In this document: piece by piece, positions 20,337-29,789 of the stretch
Numbering within the stretch: the stretch's first letter is position 1
Layout: each line of letters opens with the position of its first letter
The notes under the pieces: model-generated
Seen by the model: only the letters and a program-made list of their open reading frames with translations
What the model was told of the DNA's origin: nothing
Database searches by the model: none
Source of the DNA: DATJGR01 sp963735085
Lineage (GTDB): Bacteria > Pseudomonadota > Gammaproteobacteria > Pseudomonadales > Azotimanducaceae
Assembly (NCBI GenBank): GCA_963735085.1
Contig: CAVTJP010000002.1
Span: 1,364,001 to 1,428,000, forward strand
Length of the DNA: 64,000 nucleotides
Direction of reading: 5' to 3'
Translations under genes and position numbers: made by a program

Positions 20337-21548
20337 ATGCCGGGCGCGCTCGAAGGCCTGAAGGTCATCGATCTGACGATGATGCTCGCGGGGCCGTTCT
20401 GCACGATGCTGCTGGCGGATCAGGGCGCCGACGTCATCAAAGTGGAACCGATCGGCGGCGACGGCACCCGCCGCATGGGGCCGTATCCCACCGAGGTGGG
20501 CCCCCGCACGCCTTATGGCGCGTACTTTCAGAGCATCAATCGCGGCAAGCGTTCTATCGGCATCGATCTGAAGAGCGTTGCCGGCAGAGATGCGCTGCGT
20601 AGATTGGTGCGCGACGCCGATGTGCTGGTGGAGAACTATCGCGCCGGCGTGATGGACAAACTCGATCTGGGTTACGAATCGCTGGCCGTGATCAATCCGC
20701 GGCTCGTGTATGCGGCCATTCGCGGTTTCGGCGATCCGCGCACCGGCGTAAGCCCGTACGTGGACTGGCCGGCGTACGATGTGATCGCGCAGGCGATGGG
20801 CGGCATGATGGGCATCACCGGGCCGAAAGGTTCGCCTACGAAAGTTGGCCCCGGTGTTGGTGACACACTACCGGCCGCGCTGACGGCATTCGGCGTACTG
20901 GCCGCGGTCTATCGAGCCAACAAGACAGGCAAGGGGCAGTTCGTCGATGTCGCGATGTACGATGCGGTGCTCGCGTTCTGCGAACGCATCGTGTACCAGC
21001 ATTCGTACACGTCGAAAGTGCCCGGTCCGGAAGGCAACGGCCATCCGATGCTGTGTCCGTTCGGTCTGTTCCCGGTGCGTGACGGGCTGGTCGCGATCGC
21101 CTGCCCAGCCGATCACTTCTGGCCGCCGTTGGCGCGCGCGATGGGCCGCGACGACCTGGTCGACGATCCCGATTACCGGACCAACGACGCGCGCGTGGCA
21201 CACAACGCCGATGTCGTCGCGCTGATTTCGCGCTGGAGCGCGGGGCTCACCAAGGCAGAACTGAAAGCAGCACTTGGCGGCGTGATTCCGTTCGGCCCGG
21301 TGCACGACATCGCTGACATCTTCGCCGATCCGCACGTGCACGCCAGAGGGATGCTCGCCGAAGTGGAGCACCCCGGTCTCGAACGACCCGTGCAGATCGC
21401 CGGCACGCCGATCAAGATGACGGCTACGCCGGGTGGCGTTCGCACCCGTGCGCCGCTGTTGGGCGAACACTCGGATCAGATCCTGGCGCAACTCGGCTAT
21501 GCGGCAAGCGATATCCAATCGATGAAACAAAACGGAGCCATTTCATGA
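20337..21548 (+). CDS. CaiB/BaiF (family III) CoA-transferase
   Basis: A 403-residue CoA-transferase of standard length. It has GLKVIDLTMMLAGPFCTMLL at the N-terminus, the VIKVEPIGGDGTRRMG CoA-binding strand and GQFVDVAMYDAVLAFCE with the expected catalytic Asp. Relatives activate dicarboxylic acids such as itaconate, mesaconate or succinate. GAGAA lies before ATG 20337; a preceding ATG 18 bp upstream stops after five codons. The last codons overlap the CitE-like gene (ATGA), indicating translational coupling and a shared pathway. Confidence 0.88.
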   Translation: MPGALEGLKVIDLTMMLAGPFCTMLLADQGADVIKVEPIGGDGTRRMGPYPTEVGPRTPYGAYFQSINRGKRSIGIDLKSVAGRDALRRLVRDADVLVENYRAGVMDKLDLGYESLAVINPRLVYAAIRGFGDPRTGVSPYVDWPAYDVIAQAMGGMMGITGPKGSPTKVGPGVGDTLPAALTAFGVLAAVYRANKTGKGQFVDVAMYDAVLAFCERIVYQHSYTSKVPGPEGNGHPMLCPFGLFPVRDGLVAIACPADHFWPPLARAMGRDDLVDDPDYRTNDARVAHNADVVALISRWSAGLTKAELKAALGGVIPFGPVHDIADIFADPHVHARGMLAEVEHPGLERPVQIAGTPIKMTATPGGVRTRAPLLGEHSDQILAQLGYAASDIQSMKQNGAIS

Positions 21549-22456
21549 ACGATCGTCCCAAACGCGCCCGCCGCTGTCAGCTATCGGTGCCCGGCAGCAG
21601 CGAAAAAATGATGGCCAAAGCGGCCGCACTGGAACTCGACCACGTGTTCCTCGATCTCGAAGACGCCGTCGCGCCGAATGCAAAACCCACTGCGCGCGGC
21701 AAGATCGTCGACGCGCTGAACGATCTGCAGTGGACGCCGCGCACGCTGTGCGTGCGCATCAACGATGTGGCGACGCAGTGGTGTCACGACGACATCATCG
21801 AGGTGGTCACCGGCGCCGGTGCAAAACTCGATACGATCATGCTGACGAAGGCGAAGAGCGCGCACGACGTGATGTTCGTGCATCTGCTGCTCGATCAGCT
21901 CGAAGCCAAGCTTGGCCTGCCGAATCGGATCGGCATCGAGTGTCTGATCGAGGAAGTGGAAGGCATGATGAACGTAAACGAGATCGCGGCGTGCTCGGAC
22001 CGGCTGGAATGCCTGATCTTCGGCATGGGTGATTATTCGGCGAGCCAGCAGATACAGGCGTTCTCGGTGGGCGACTCGGGCCCCTACCCCGGCGACGTCT
22101 GGCACTACCCGCGCTATCAGATGACGATCGCCTGCCGCGCCAACGGCATCGATCCGGTGGATGGACCGTACGCAAACTTCCGCAACCCCGACAGCTTCCG
22201 CCGTGAAGCCGATCGCGCGCATGCGCTTGGCATGGTCGGCAAGTGGGCGATTCATCCGAGCCAGGTCGAAATTGCCCAACAGGTCTTCTCGCCGGCGCCC
22301 GATGCGGTGGTCACGGCACGAAAGCAGAAGACCGCCTACGCCGAAGCACTCGAACAGGGGCTCGGCGCGATCAACGTAGACGGCGTGATGGTCGATGCCG
22401 CCTCGATCCGCATCGTGCAGAACCTGCTCGATCGCGCCGATTTGTATGGCATGTAA
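21545..22456 (+). CDS. CitE/HpcH-family beta-hydroxyacyl-CoA lyase
   Basis: A 303-residue TIM-barrel lyase of the CitE type. It has RRCQLSVPGSSEKMMAKA, then the metal-binding FLDLEDAVAPNAKP, an Arg in CVRINDV, IGIECLIEEVEG with a metal-ligand Glu, and KWAIHPSQVEIA near the end. Relatives cleave (S)-citramalyl-CoA, malyl-CoA or beta-methylmalyl-CoA into acetyl-, propionyl- or glyoxylyl-products. Together with the upstream CoA-transferase and hydratases this is the typical final step of itaconate or mesaconate breakdown. It ends 5 bp before a palindromic repeat. Confidence 0.88.
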   Translation: MNDRPKRARRCQLSVPGSSEKMMAKAAALELDHVFLDLEDAVAPNAKPTARGKIVDALNDLQWTPRTLCVRINDVATQWCHDDIIEVVTGAGAKLDTIMLTKAKSAHDVMFVHLLLDQLEAKLGLPNRIGIECLIEEVEGMMNVNEIAACSDRLECLIFGMGDYSASQQIQAFSVGDSGPYPGDVWHYPRYQMTIACRANGIDPVDGPYANFRNPDSFRREADRAHALGMVGKWAIHPSQVEIAQQVFSPAPDAVVTARKQKTAYAEALEQGLGAINVDGVMVDAASIRIVQNLLDRADLYGM

Positions 22457-22460
22457 CGAG

Positions 22461-22491
22461 AAAGAGGGTCAGAACCGTTCTGACCCCCTTT
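22461..22491. repeat. GGGGTCAGA palindromic element, copy 2
   Basis: Arms 22461-22475 and 22477-22491 form a near-perfect palindrome with the same core as the element at 6194-6224. It lies between converging genes, where it can terminate both. Its left half also encodes the last codons and the stop of the AlkP-like gene on the minus strand. Confidence 0.8.
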
Positions 22492-24055
22492 CCCGCATGA
22501 GTGCACCGATCGGCGTACCCTCCGCGGACGGAAACGGCACGCCCAGCAGCGCGCAGAACGTCGGCGCAAGGTCCAGTAGTGAGACCGGCTCGGCAAGCTG
22601 AGCGGGCATTGCATGCGGGAGCCGCGCTACGAAGAAGCCTTCCGGGCGGTGCTCGCCGGTACGCCCGTAGTGGTTGGTTCCCGCCAGAGTGCGGATTTTC
22701 GGCGACGAGAGCCGGACCTGGGCAGCCGCGCCATCACCGACGATCGTGCTGCCGGTGGGCACCGCATCGCTCCATTCGACCAGCAGATCCGGCAGTTGCT
22801 CCAGGTGCGATCCGTGATACAGATCAGCGGTTCTACGCACCGCACGAATGGCCGGCAGGCCGGTACGCTCGTCTCGAATGGCGAGCAGGTCTTCGGCGAG
22901 CGCAGCACAGAACGCGTCAGCCTCCTGCCCCGCTTCAATGCGGCCTTCGGGCTCTCGCCCGCGCAGATTGAGACGAATCCCGCCGACGGCGAGTCCGTTG
23001 TTCACTGGAAAGCACAGGCTTTTACGCGCGTCGACCGGTAGCGCTGGAACGGCGTCACCTTCGAGCGATTCGAGTTGCCGCCGAACACGCGATCTCAGCA
23101 CGTCCGGCAGCACATGCCACGCGCGGCGCGCCATCGCTTCGAAGCCGCGACGCAAGCGCCCGGGTGCTGGCGAGCGGGGCCAGGGTTCCGTAACGCCGAG
23201 ACGGACGAGTATGTCTTTCAGAAGAAACTGGGCGCCGTACCAGTACGACATGCCATGCGCAGAGAGCACCACGACCGGCACGGCAGGGTGATCCTGCAGA
23301 ATCGATCCAATGGCCCGATCGATCTCGCGATAGACCTCGAGCAACGGATCGCCAATCGTCGCCGCGACGCGTTCATCATGTGCCGGATGCGCAGTATCGT
23401 GCAGATGCCAGCACTGGTGCCCGGCACAATGCGATTCGGTGAAGACCTGGATGGCGAAGTTCCACTTGGAATCACCGAGCAGGTCGAGCGTCAGATCACG
23501 CTTCATCCGAACCCCACGCAGCAGTCGCTCCAGCAGATCACGGTAGTCTTCGCATTGCCGATTCGAGCCATCGCAGCTCGTTCCGAGAGGATGGCTGCCG
23601 AATTGTCGTTTGATCCGCTTCTCCACCGAACGAGGTTCGGCACAGAAGCCGTAGACGGCATCGTGCGAGCCCCATTCGACCGTCTGCACGCCGCTCAAAT
23701 CGGTCGACAATTCACTCAGCGGCACGTCGAGCAGCGTTACGCGTCGCCCGGCGTCGCTCAACCGCTGCCAGAATGGCGCCCCGGCCACCAATGTGTCGTC
23801 GGCGCAGCGATAGTTCCGATAAGTGCCGCCGCGCAGCTGCACGAGACTGTGATGTCCGTGGTTCGCTGGCGAAACACCCGTGTAGAGCGATGGCCACGTG
23901 GAACCGACGAAAAATCCGTCGAGACCGGCGATGCGACCCGATACACCTTCAGCAAACAAGCGCCCGAGCGTCGGCAACTCGCCGGACGAGGCCCATCGTT
24001 CGACCAGATCGGGATTGGCCGCGTCCATTGCAATGACGAGCAGTCGGTCGATCAC
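22469..24055 (-). CDS. Alkaline phosphatase-superfamily hydrolase (type I phosphodiesterase-like)
   Basis: A 528-residue protein of the AlkP/nucleotide pyrophosphatase superfamily. The first metal site is VIAMDAANPDL. The likely nucleophile is the Thr in VGSTWPSLYTGVSP. Further ligands lie in HDTAHPAHDE and VLSAHGMSYWYGAQ, and the C-terminal part has TNHYGRTGEHRPEGFF. There is no signal peptide, so it is probably cytoplasmic. Relatives cleave phosphodiesters, or transfer phospho-groups in glycan pathways. The final residues (MRERGSERF) come from the palindromic repeat. The start overlaps the stop of the glycosyltransferase gene by 4 bp. Confidence 0.82.
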   Translation of the reverse strand: MIDRLLVIAMDAANPDLVERWASSGELPTLGRLFAEGVSGRIAGLDGFFVGSTWPSLYTGVSPANHGHHSLVQLRGGTYRNYRCADDTLVAGAPFWQRLSDAGRRVTLLDVPLSELSTDLSGVQTVEWGSHDAVYGFCAEPRSVEKRIKRQFGSHPLGTSCDGSNRQCEDYRDLLERLLRGVRMKRDLTLDLLGDSKWNFAIQVFTESHCAGHQCWHLHDTAHPAHDERVAATIGDPLLEVYREIDRAIGSILQDHPAVPVVVLSAHGMSYWYGAQFLLKDILVRLGVTEPWPRSPAPGRLRRGFEAMARRAWHVLPDVLRSRVRRQLESLEGDAVPALPVDARKSLCFPVNNGLAVGGIRLNLRGREPEGRIEAGQEADAFCAALAEDLLAIRDERTGLPAIRAVRRTADLYHGSHLEQLPDLLVEWSDAVPTGSTIVGDGAAAQVRLSSPKIRTLAGTNHYGRTGEHRPEGFFVARLPHAMPAQLAEPVSLLDLAPTFCALLGVPFPSAEGTPIGALMRERGSERF

Positions 24056-24966
24056 GAGGCCGCGTCAGCTCGCGTTGTGGAGGTGCCAAGAAGTCGACGC
24101 GTGAATCCGGCATACCGCCAGCCACCGCAAGCGAGACAGCGGAGGTGCCAACGCCAGGCCTGACGCCGCCGGCCGCGCTCTTTCTCCAGAATCGCCGCGG
24201 CATTGCAAGCGGAAGCCAGTCGCTGCAGAAACGTGTCGCGGAGCGTCGCAGGTACCTCGCGGGCCAACAGCCGCTGCATCGCTCGCGGCAGGCCCAGCTT
24301 GCACTCCGGCGAACCCCATTCGCCATCGGGCGCGTCTTCGTAGTGAACGAATGTCGGGGTGTCGAGAAAGGCAAGTCGATGCGAACGCGCCAGGCGCAAC
24401 GCAACACACGTCCATTCGAGATATCGGGGCACATCGGCGAAGATCTCGGCACCGATCGCGTCCGTTCGAAACAATGCGCCACCGGGCGACAGCCACAGCC
24501 CCCTTGCCAGCGCGTTCAACGGATCGCGCGCCACCGACTCGATGTCCTGGATGACCGGGTGGCGTCCGCCGCGCCCCTCGGCCCAACCGTTTGTTACCAC
24601 CGCGGCAGCCGGGGAGGATTCTGCGAGATACTGCACGCGTCGGGACAGCGCATGCGGCAGCAGGATATCGTCATCATCGAGCTCCGCGAACCAGGGCGTC
24701 TCCACCTGCCGACGCCCCGCCACCAAGGCATCACCAATGTGTGCCGCCTCCGTGGAGATCACGCGAACATCTTTCATGCGCTCGACGGATTCGACCAGGT
24801 TCGCATCGCGTTCGGCGCCGTTCACGACCACGACGGCGACCGGCCGCACGCCGGTCTGTTCGAGAACGCTGGACAACGCGCGATGCAAGCGCGCCGCTCG
24901 CGCTGCCCGCGCCAGCGTCGGCATAATCACGGTCACCGCTTCCGCGGCACATGTGCGTCGCCCCAT
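24052..24966 (-). CDS. Family 2 glycosyltransferase
   Basis: A 304-residue GT-A fold glycosyltransferase. It has VTVIMPTLARA at the N-terminus, the helix ALSSVLEQTGVRPVAVVVVN, and the metal/nucleotide-sugar motif ELDDDDILLP near residue 97. It has no transmembrane helices, so it would work at the inner face of the membrane. The stop overlaps the AlkP-like gene (4 bp), forming a two-gene minus-strand unit that diverges from the oxidoreductase gene across only 51 bp. Sugar specificity is unknown. Confidence 0.85.
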   Translation of the reverse strand: MGRRTCAAEAVTVIMPTLARAARAARLHRALSSVLEQTGVRPVAVVVVNGAERDANLVESVERMKDVRVISTEAAHIGDALVAGRRQVETPWFAELDDDDILLPHALSRRVQYLAESSPAAAVVTNGWAEGRGGRHPVIQDIESVARDPLNALARGLWLSPGGALFRTDAIGAEIFADVPRYLEWTCVALRLARSHRLAFLDTPTFVHYEDAPDGEWGSPECKLGLPRAMQRLLAREVPATLRDTFLQRLASACNAAAILEKERGRRRQAWRWHLRCLACGGWRYAGFTRRLLGTSTTRADAAS

Positions 24967-25017
24967 AGTTGGACTCTAGACGATCTGCAACGATGCATGT
25001 GAGCAGTAGATTGCGAG

Positions 25018-26553
25018 TTGATTGTGCTAGTTGATCTCACATCGGGCGACGCCTGGCCATCGGCTGACGTTTGCATCATCGGTGCCGGCGCGGCGGGACT
25101 CGTCGTCGCTGACACGCTCGCTGCGGCTGGCGTCCGCGTCGTGGTGTTGGAGAGCGGGCATGGTCGGCACGACATGGCTCTGCAGCGGTTGAACGAGGCG
25201 GACTCACCTGCAAGCTACGGCCCGCTGGCCACAACGCGCCATCGACAAGTCGGTGGCACCGTGAACATCTGGAACACGGACGTAGCCGGTGCGGTTGGCG
25301 CCAAGTTCGTGCCACTCGACCCAATCGACTTTCGGTCGCGTCCGTGGCGGACCGATGCCTGGCCGTTCGAGCGCAGTACACTGGATCCCTACTACGAAGC
25401 CGCACACCGATTGGCGGGACTCGGTCCGTTCGACTACGCGGAAGACCATTGGACTTCGGCGCATCGGGCCGGATTTGCGCTCGGTTCCTCCATCATTGGT
25501 AACTCGATTTATCAGTTCGGCACCGCCACCCCCTTTGTCGTGACTTTGCCGGAGCGGCTCGCAAGTGCGGAAAACGTGCAACTCGTCACGCGCGCAACGG
25601 TGGTCGAACTCGAAACCGATCGACTTGGCGAGCGCGTGCGGAGTGTTCGCATCGTGGCGTCCCCGGACAGCGAGTACCGGATTTCCGCGCGGCGTTTCGT
25701 CGTCGCGGCCGGCGCCATCGAAAGTGCGCGCCTCCTGCTGGCGTCCAACAACGCGCAAGCGCGTGGACTCGCAAACAGCAGTGGGCTCGTGGGCTGCTGC
25801 TTCATGGAACACCCGCGCGACCATGCGCTGACACTCATTCCGGCTGATTCCCGCGTCGGACGCGGCGCCGCCTTCTACGATCCGCACCGGGCGGCCGATG
25901 CGACGAGAATCATGGGACGCCTGGCACTCAGCGAAGCGGCACTGCGCGAAGCGAATCTGCCCAATGCATCGATCTCCCTGCTGGCCGACGCACCTAGGAC
26001 GCCGATCGCGCGTCTGCGCAGACTTACGCGACGCGTCGCCGGACTCGCAACCCGCTACCCGCGCGGCGGAACCGGTTGGTCGAACCCTGCGGGCAGCGCC
26101 CCTGAGCGCTTCCGTCTGTTGATGAACCTCGAACAGGCGCCCGACCCTCGCAACCGCATCGTTTTAGGTGAAGATCGCGATGCGCTCGGCATGTGCCGCG
26201 CGCGATTGATCTGGCGTTGGCGCGACGAAGAGCAAGCGAGCCTCGATCGCCTGCGCCAATTGGTCGCGCGCGAACTCCGGCACGAGGGGTTGGGCCGTGT
26301 CCTCATCGACGACCGGGCGCGTCCCGATCCGCGGGCGCACCACCATGCAGGAACACTGCGCATGCACGACGACCCGCGACGAGGCGTCGTCGATCGCAAT
26401 GGCCGCGCACACGACCTCGAAAACCTGTACTGTGCCGGCGCGGCGGTGTTCACCACCGCGGGATTTGCCAACCCCATGCTGACGATCGTCGCACTGGCAC
26501 TCAGGCTCGCGGAGCATATGACGACGCCGACCGCACCGAATGCCGACCTCTGA
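25018..26553 (+). CDS. GMC-type FAD oxidoreductase
   Basis: A 511-residue flavoprotein. The FAD dinucleotide-binding loop is VCIIGAGAAGLVVADTLAAA. There is a middle substrate domain, then FVVAAGAIESARLLLAS and a GMC C-terminal region with HHHAGTLRMHDDP and the FTTAGFANPMLTIVALALRL block carrying the catalytic His/Asn pair. It would oxidise an alcohol or sugar hydroxyl. The start is a TTG at 25018 or GTG at 25024; neither has a clear ribosome-binding site. It overlaps the flippase by 14 bp, so the two are co-transcribed within a glycan or conjugate cluster. Confidence 0.82.
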   Translation: MIVLVDLTSGDAWPSADVCIIGAGAAGLVVADTLAAAGVRVVVLESGHGRHDMALQRLNEADSPASYGPLATTRHRQVGGTVNIWNTDVAGAVGAKFVPLDPIDFRSRPWRTDAWPFERSTLDPYYEAAHRLAGLGPFDYAEDHWTSAHRAGFALGSSIIGNSIYQFGTATPFVVTLPERLASAENVQLVTRATVVELETDRLGERVRSVRIVASPDSEYRISARRFVVAAGAIESARLLLASNNAQARGLANSSGLVGCCFMEHPRDHALTLIPADSRVGRGAAFYDPHRAADATRIMGRLALSEAALREANLPNASISLLADAPRTPIARLRRLTRRVAGLATRYPRGGTGWSNPAGSAPERFRLLMNLEQAPDPRNRIVLGEDRDALGMCRARLIWRWRDEEQASLDRLRQLVARELRHEGLGRVLIDDRARPDPRAHHHAGTLRMHDDPRRGVVDRNGRAHDLENLYCAGAAVFTTAGFANPMLTIVALALRLAEHMTTPTAPNADL

Positions 26554-28093
26554 AGCGCCCACGAATCCCCCTGACGATCGCCGGTCCGCGCGAGCCGAGG
26601 TCAATCGCAACATTGCCAGTGGCGCCGCGTGGATGATCTCCACGCGCTTGTGCGTAACGGGACTGGGACTGGTCAGCATGCTGGTTCTGGCGCGGCTGCT
26701 GCAACCATCCGATTTTGGCCTGGTGGCGCTCGCCACCGCGCTCGCCGCGGCGTTCGATCTGCTGACGAGCTTCCGCTTCGACGTGCCACTGATCCAGAAC
26801 CAGGCGACCACGCGTGAGGACTACGACACGGCGTGGACGCTGAATCTATCGCTGGGTGGCGTTCTGGCGCTGCTGTTGTGCGGTGCTGCGCTCCCTGCCG
26901 CTGCGTTCTTCGACGAGCCGCGGTTGACCGGCGTCGTACTCGTCCTGGCGGCGACAGCGCTGCTGGACGGCGCCCAGAACATCGGCATCGTCAACTTCCG
27001 CAAAGAATTTGCATTCCCGCGTGAATTCGCCTTCACGGCCAGTCGAAAGTTCGCCAGCTTCGTGGTCGGCGTTTCCAGCGCCTGGTACTTCAGGAGCTAC
27101 TGGGCGCTTGCCGCGGGCATTGCAGCATCCAGCATCTGGGGTCTCATCGCCAGCTATGCGATGCACCCGTATCGACCCCGTATCAGCATGCGCGCCGCGC
27201 ACAGGCTCCTCGCGTTCTCCAAATGGCTCGTTCTAGACAATGTGCTCCAGTTTCTGCGCTACCGATCGAGCGACTTCCTCATCGGCAAGCTCGCGGGAAC
27301 CGGTTCGCTGGGATTGTTCAACCTCGCCAGCGAAGTGGCGACATTGGCGCAGAGCACGATCACCGCGCCGATCAATCGAGCATTGCTACCAGGCTATGCA
27401 CATCTATCGGCCGACATTCACGCACTTCGCGAAACGTATCTATCGGTCATCGCGGTAACGACGCTGACCGCGGTGCCGGCGGCGGCGGGCATCGCCGCGA
27501 TCGCCCCGCTGCTCGTGCCGCTCGCACTCGGGGACCATTGGCTGGCTGCGATACCGCTGATCCGGCTCCTCGGAATCGCCTCCGCGATTTCGCTCACCGG
27601 CACCGGCGCCGCAATGGCCTATCTGGCCCTGGGTCGGCCGATGCTGGTCGTGGTCCTGGGCGTGTCCTACGTCGTGCTGCTGCTGGGGTCGATGCTTTTC
27701 CTTCTGCCTCGATTCGGTCCGACCGGCGCGGCGTGGGCCGTGGTTGTGGCATCGGTCACCAACGTACCCTTGCAACTGCTCCTCGTGCGCCGCGTGCTCG
27801 GACCGATGCTTCTCAGTTGGGCGTCAGTCGTCTGGCGGCCCCTGACTGGGACCACGCTGATGTATCTGGTCGTCGCAACCTACGTCAATCGATCCATCGC
27901 TTCGTCGGGCGCCCTGGTCACCGAAACGATCGCCAGCATATGCCTGGGCGTGGCTTGCTACGTCGCCTCGGTGATCGTCCTGTGGCTGGTTGCGGGCCGT
28001 CCGGCGGGTGCGGAGCGGCGCGCGGTCGGGGCGGTGCAACCTTGGCTTCGCCAGCGCATAAGCGGCGTGCGCTCCGGGCCGTCTTCGCGTTGA
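26540..28093 (+). CDS. Oligosaccharide flippase (Wzx/MATE-type, polysaccharide biosynthesis family)
   Basis: A 517-residue membrane protein with about 12-14 hydrophobic helices from residue 28 on (ASGAAWMISTRLCVTGLGLV, then LVLARLLQPSDFGLVALATA). This matches polysaccharide translocases that move lipid-linked glycans across the inner membrane. The segment SKWLVLDNVLQFLRYRSSDF is typical of this group. No polymerase (Wzy) or ligase gene is visible nearby. Its position after the oxidoreductase and before the acyl ligase suggests export of an acylated or lipid-linked glycan. Confidence 0.88.
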   Translation: MPTSEAPTNPPDDRRSARAEVNRNIASGAAWMISTRLCVTGLGLVSMLVLARLLQPSDFGLVALATALAAAFDLLTSFRFDVPLIQNQATTREDYDTAWTLNLSLGGVLALLLCGAALPAAAFFDEPRLTGVVLVLAATALLDGAQNIGIVNFRKEFAFPREFAFTASRKFASFVVGVSSAWYFRSYWALAAGIAASSIWGLIASYAMHPYRPRISMRAAHRLLAFSKWLVLDNVLQFLRYRSSDFLIGKLAGTGSLGLFNLASEVATLAQSTITAPINRALLPGYAHLSADIHALRETYLSVIAVTTLTAVPAAAGIAAIAPLLVPLALGDHWLAAIPLIRLLGIASAISLTGTGAAMAYLALGRPMLVVVLGVSYVVLLLGSMLFLLPRFGPTGAAWAVVVASVTNVPLQLLLVRRVLGPMLLSWASVVWRPLTGTTLMYLVVATYVNRSIASSGALVTETIASICLGVACYVASVIVLWLVAGRPAGAERRAVGAVQPWLRQRISGVRSGPSSR

Positions 28094-28244
28094 GCCAATG
28101 GGCGTCTCCTGTGGTTGCACGGCGTCGCATTGCAACAAGCGTTCTTTTTCTTCTTCGGACTGTTAGCTTTCTATGGCAACCTGTTGATCTAGAACGATCG
28201 CCCCAGGTATAACGTCATCGCGTCCCTGACTTGGGAACCCGCGC

Positions 28245-29777
28245 ATGTTGCTGAAGCCGAATGTGGGCCGCCTGGTCGAACCACTGACCGGAAGGTCGTG
28301 GGGGCCGCAGCAGACCGCCGTGCGCGTCAGCGCCAGGATTGCCGACTACCAGAGCGCGCGCTTGGCGCCTGGCGACCGCGTCTTCCTTCACTATGGCAAC
28401 ACACTCGAGTTTTTCGTCGATTTGCTCGCGATCTGGTACATGGGTGCATGTGCGGTTCCCGTCGACGGCCGGCTGACGCTATTCGAGATCAAGACGCTCG
28501 CGCGTTCGGCGCGGCCGCGTTTTTCGATCTGGACCGAAACGCCGGCCGAGGACGTCACCAGAGCATTGCTGGAACTCGGCGTGACCTCGCTGCTGAAACC
28601 CGGCGAAATCGACGCGCCGACGACGCCCGCACCATCGATATCGACATCACAGCTGCGGTTGGACGACGACGCATTGATCCTGTTCACGTCCGGCACGACC
28701 GGCGACCCGAAGGGTGTCGTGCACACGCACCGCTCACTACGCGCGCGATGGGTGAGTTTGGCGGCCGCACTCGGCGTGGATCCCTACCGTCGAACCCTCT
28801 GTCTGTTACCCACCCACTTCGGGCACGGTTTGATCTGCAATTGCCTGTTTCCGTGGCTCTATGGTCAGGATCTGTATGTGTTGCCGCCGTTCCGCGCTGA
28901 CATGCTGACACGGCTCGGCCAGCTGATCGATGAGCATGGAATCACGTTCATGTCTTCGGTGCCTACGGTGTGGAGGCTCGCAACCAAGACCGCACGACCG
29001 CCGAAGTTAGCAACACTATCGCGGATCTTCTGCGGCTCGGCACCGCTCTCTGCAAGCCTCTGGCGCTCGGTTCAGGAATGGGCGGGCACACGCGAAGTCA
29101 TGAACGCGTACGGAATCACCGAGACCGGCAGCTGGCTCGCGGGGACCACCGTGCCCTTCGACAAACCCGAAGACGGATTCGTCGGAACCGCGTGGGGCGG
29201 AACGCTGCGTATCCTGCGTACCCGCGACACGACGGTCCCACCGATGTGGGCGCAGGACTGCTCACCCGGAGAGAACGGCCACGTCTGGATAAACACTCCG
29301 GCGCTGATGAAGGGTTACCTCGATCGCGACGACCTGACATCGGCGGCCGTTTCACAGGGCTGGTTCTCGACCGGCGACATCGGCACGCTGGACGAGCGCG
29401 GTTACCTGTATCTGCGCGGCCGTGAACGCGAGGAAATCAACAAGGGCGGCATGAAGGTCTACCCAGGGGACGTGGACGCGGTCATCGAGCGATTTCCCGC
29501 AACCGTCGACGTGTGCACGTTTGCGATGAACGACGCGCTGCTCGGTGAAGACGTTGGCGTGGCAGTGGTACTGAACGCCACAGACGACGCGACACTCATC
29601 GCGCTGCATCAATGGGCGGCGCTACATCTCGCCGCGCACCAGCTACCGCGCAAGTGGTACGTTGTGGAAGAAATCCCCCGCACCTCACGCGGTAAGGTCA
29701 ACCGTGTAAACGTTGCCAGCCACTGTGAATCGCGCGCTGCGGTCGCATACAGCAAACTGCTACCCCGGACGCGGTAA
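28245..29777 (+). CDS. AMP-dependent acyl-CoA/acyl-ACP ligase
   Basis: A 510-residue adenylate-forming enzyme. It has P-loop-like LFTSGTTGDPKGVVHTH, YGITETGSWLAG and the hinge/adenylate motif FSTGDIGTLDERGYLYLRGR. The C-terminal lid has EINKGGMKVYPGDVD and a catalytic Lys in SRGKVNR. It activates a carboxylic acid as an acyl-adenylate. The partner carrier may be the ACP domain of the next gene, which starts 12 bp after its stop. A possible promoter (TTGATC at 28183, TATAAC at 28208, 19-bp spacing) lies upstream but is weak. Confidence 0.85.
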   Translation: MLLKPNVGRLVEPLTGRSWGPQQTAVRVSARIADYQSARLAPGDRVFLHYGNTLEFFVDLLAIWYMGACAVPVDGRLTLFEIKTLARSARPRFSIWTETPAEDVTRALLELGVTSLLKPGEIDAPTTPAPSISTSQLRLDDDALILFTSGTTGDPKGVVHTHRSLRARWVSLAAALGVDPYRRTLCLLPTHFGHGLICNCLFPWLYGQDLYVLPPFRADMLTRLGQLIDEHGITFMSSVPTVWRLATKTARPPKLATLSRIFCGSAPLSASLWRSVQEWAGTREVMNAYGITETGSWLAGTTVPFDKPEDGFVGTAWGGTLRILRTRDTTVPPMWAQDCSPGENGHVWINTPALMKGYLDRDDLTSAAVSQGWFSTGDIGTLDERGYLYLRGREREEINKGGMKVYPGDVDAVIERFPATVDVCTFAMNDALLGEDVGVAVVLNATDDATLIALHQWAALHLAAHQLPRKWYVVEEIPRTSRGKVNRVNVASHCESRAAVAYSKLLPRTR

Positions 29778-29789
29778 TCCCCCCGATTC

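Noticed and set aside
28183..28213. Promoter TTGATC/TATAAC before the AMP ligase
   Set aside because: The spacing of 19 bp is long and the -35 is poor. It is mentioned with the gene but not listed as a site.
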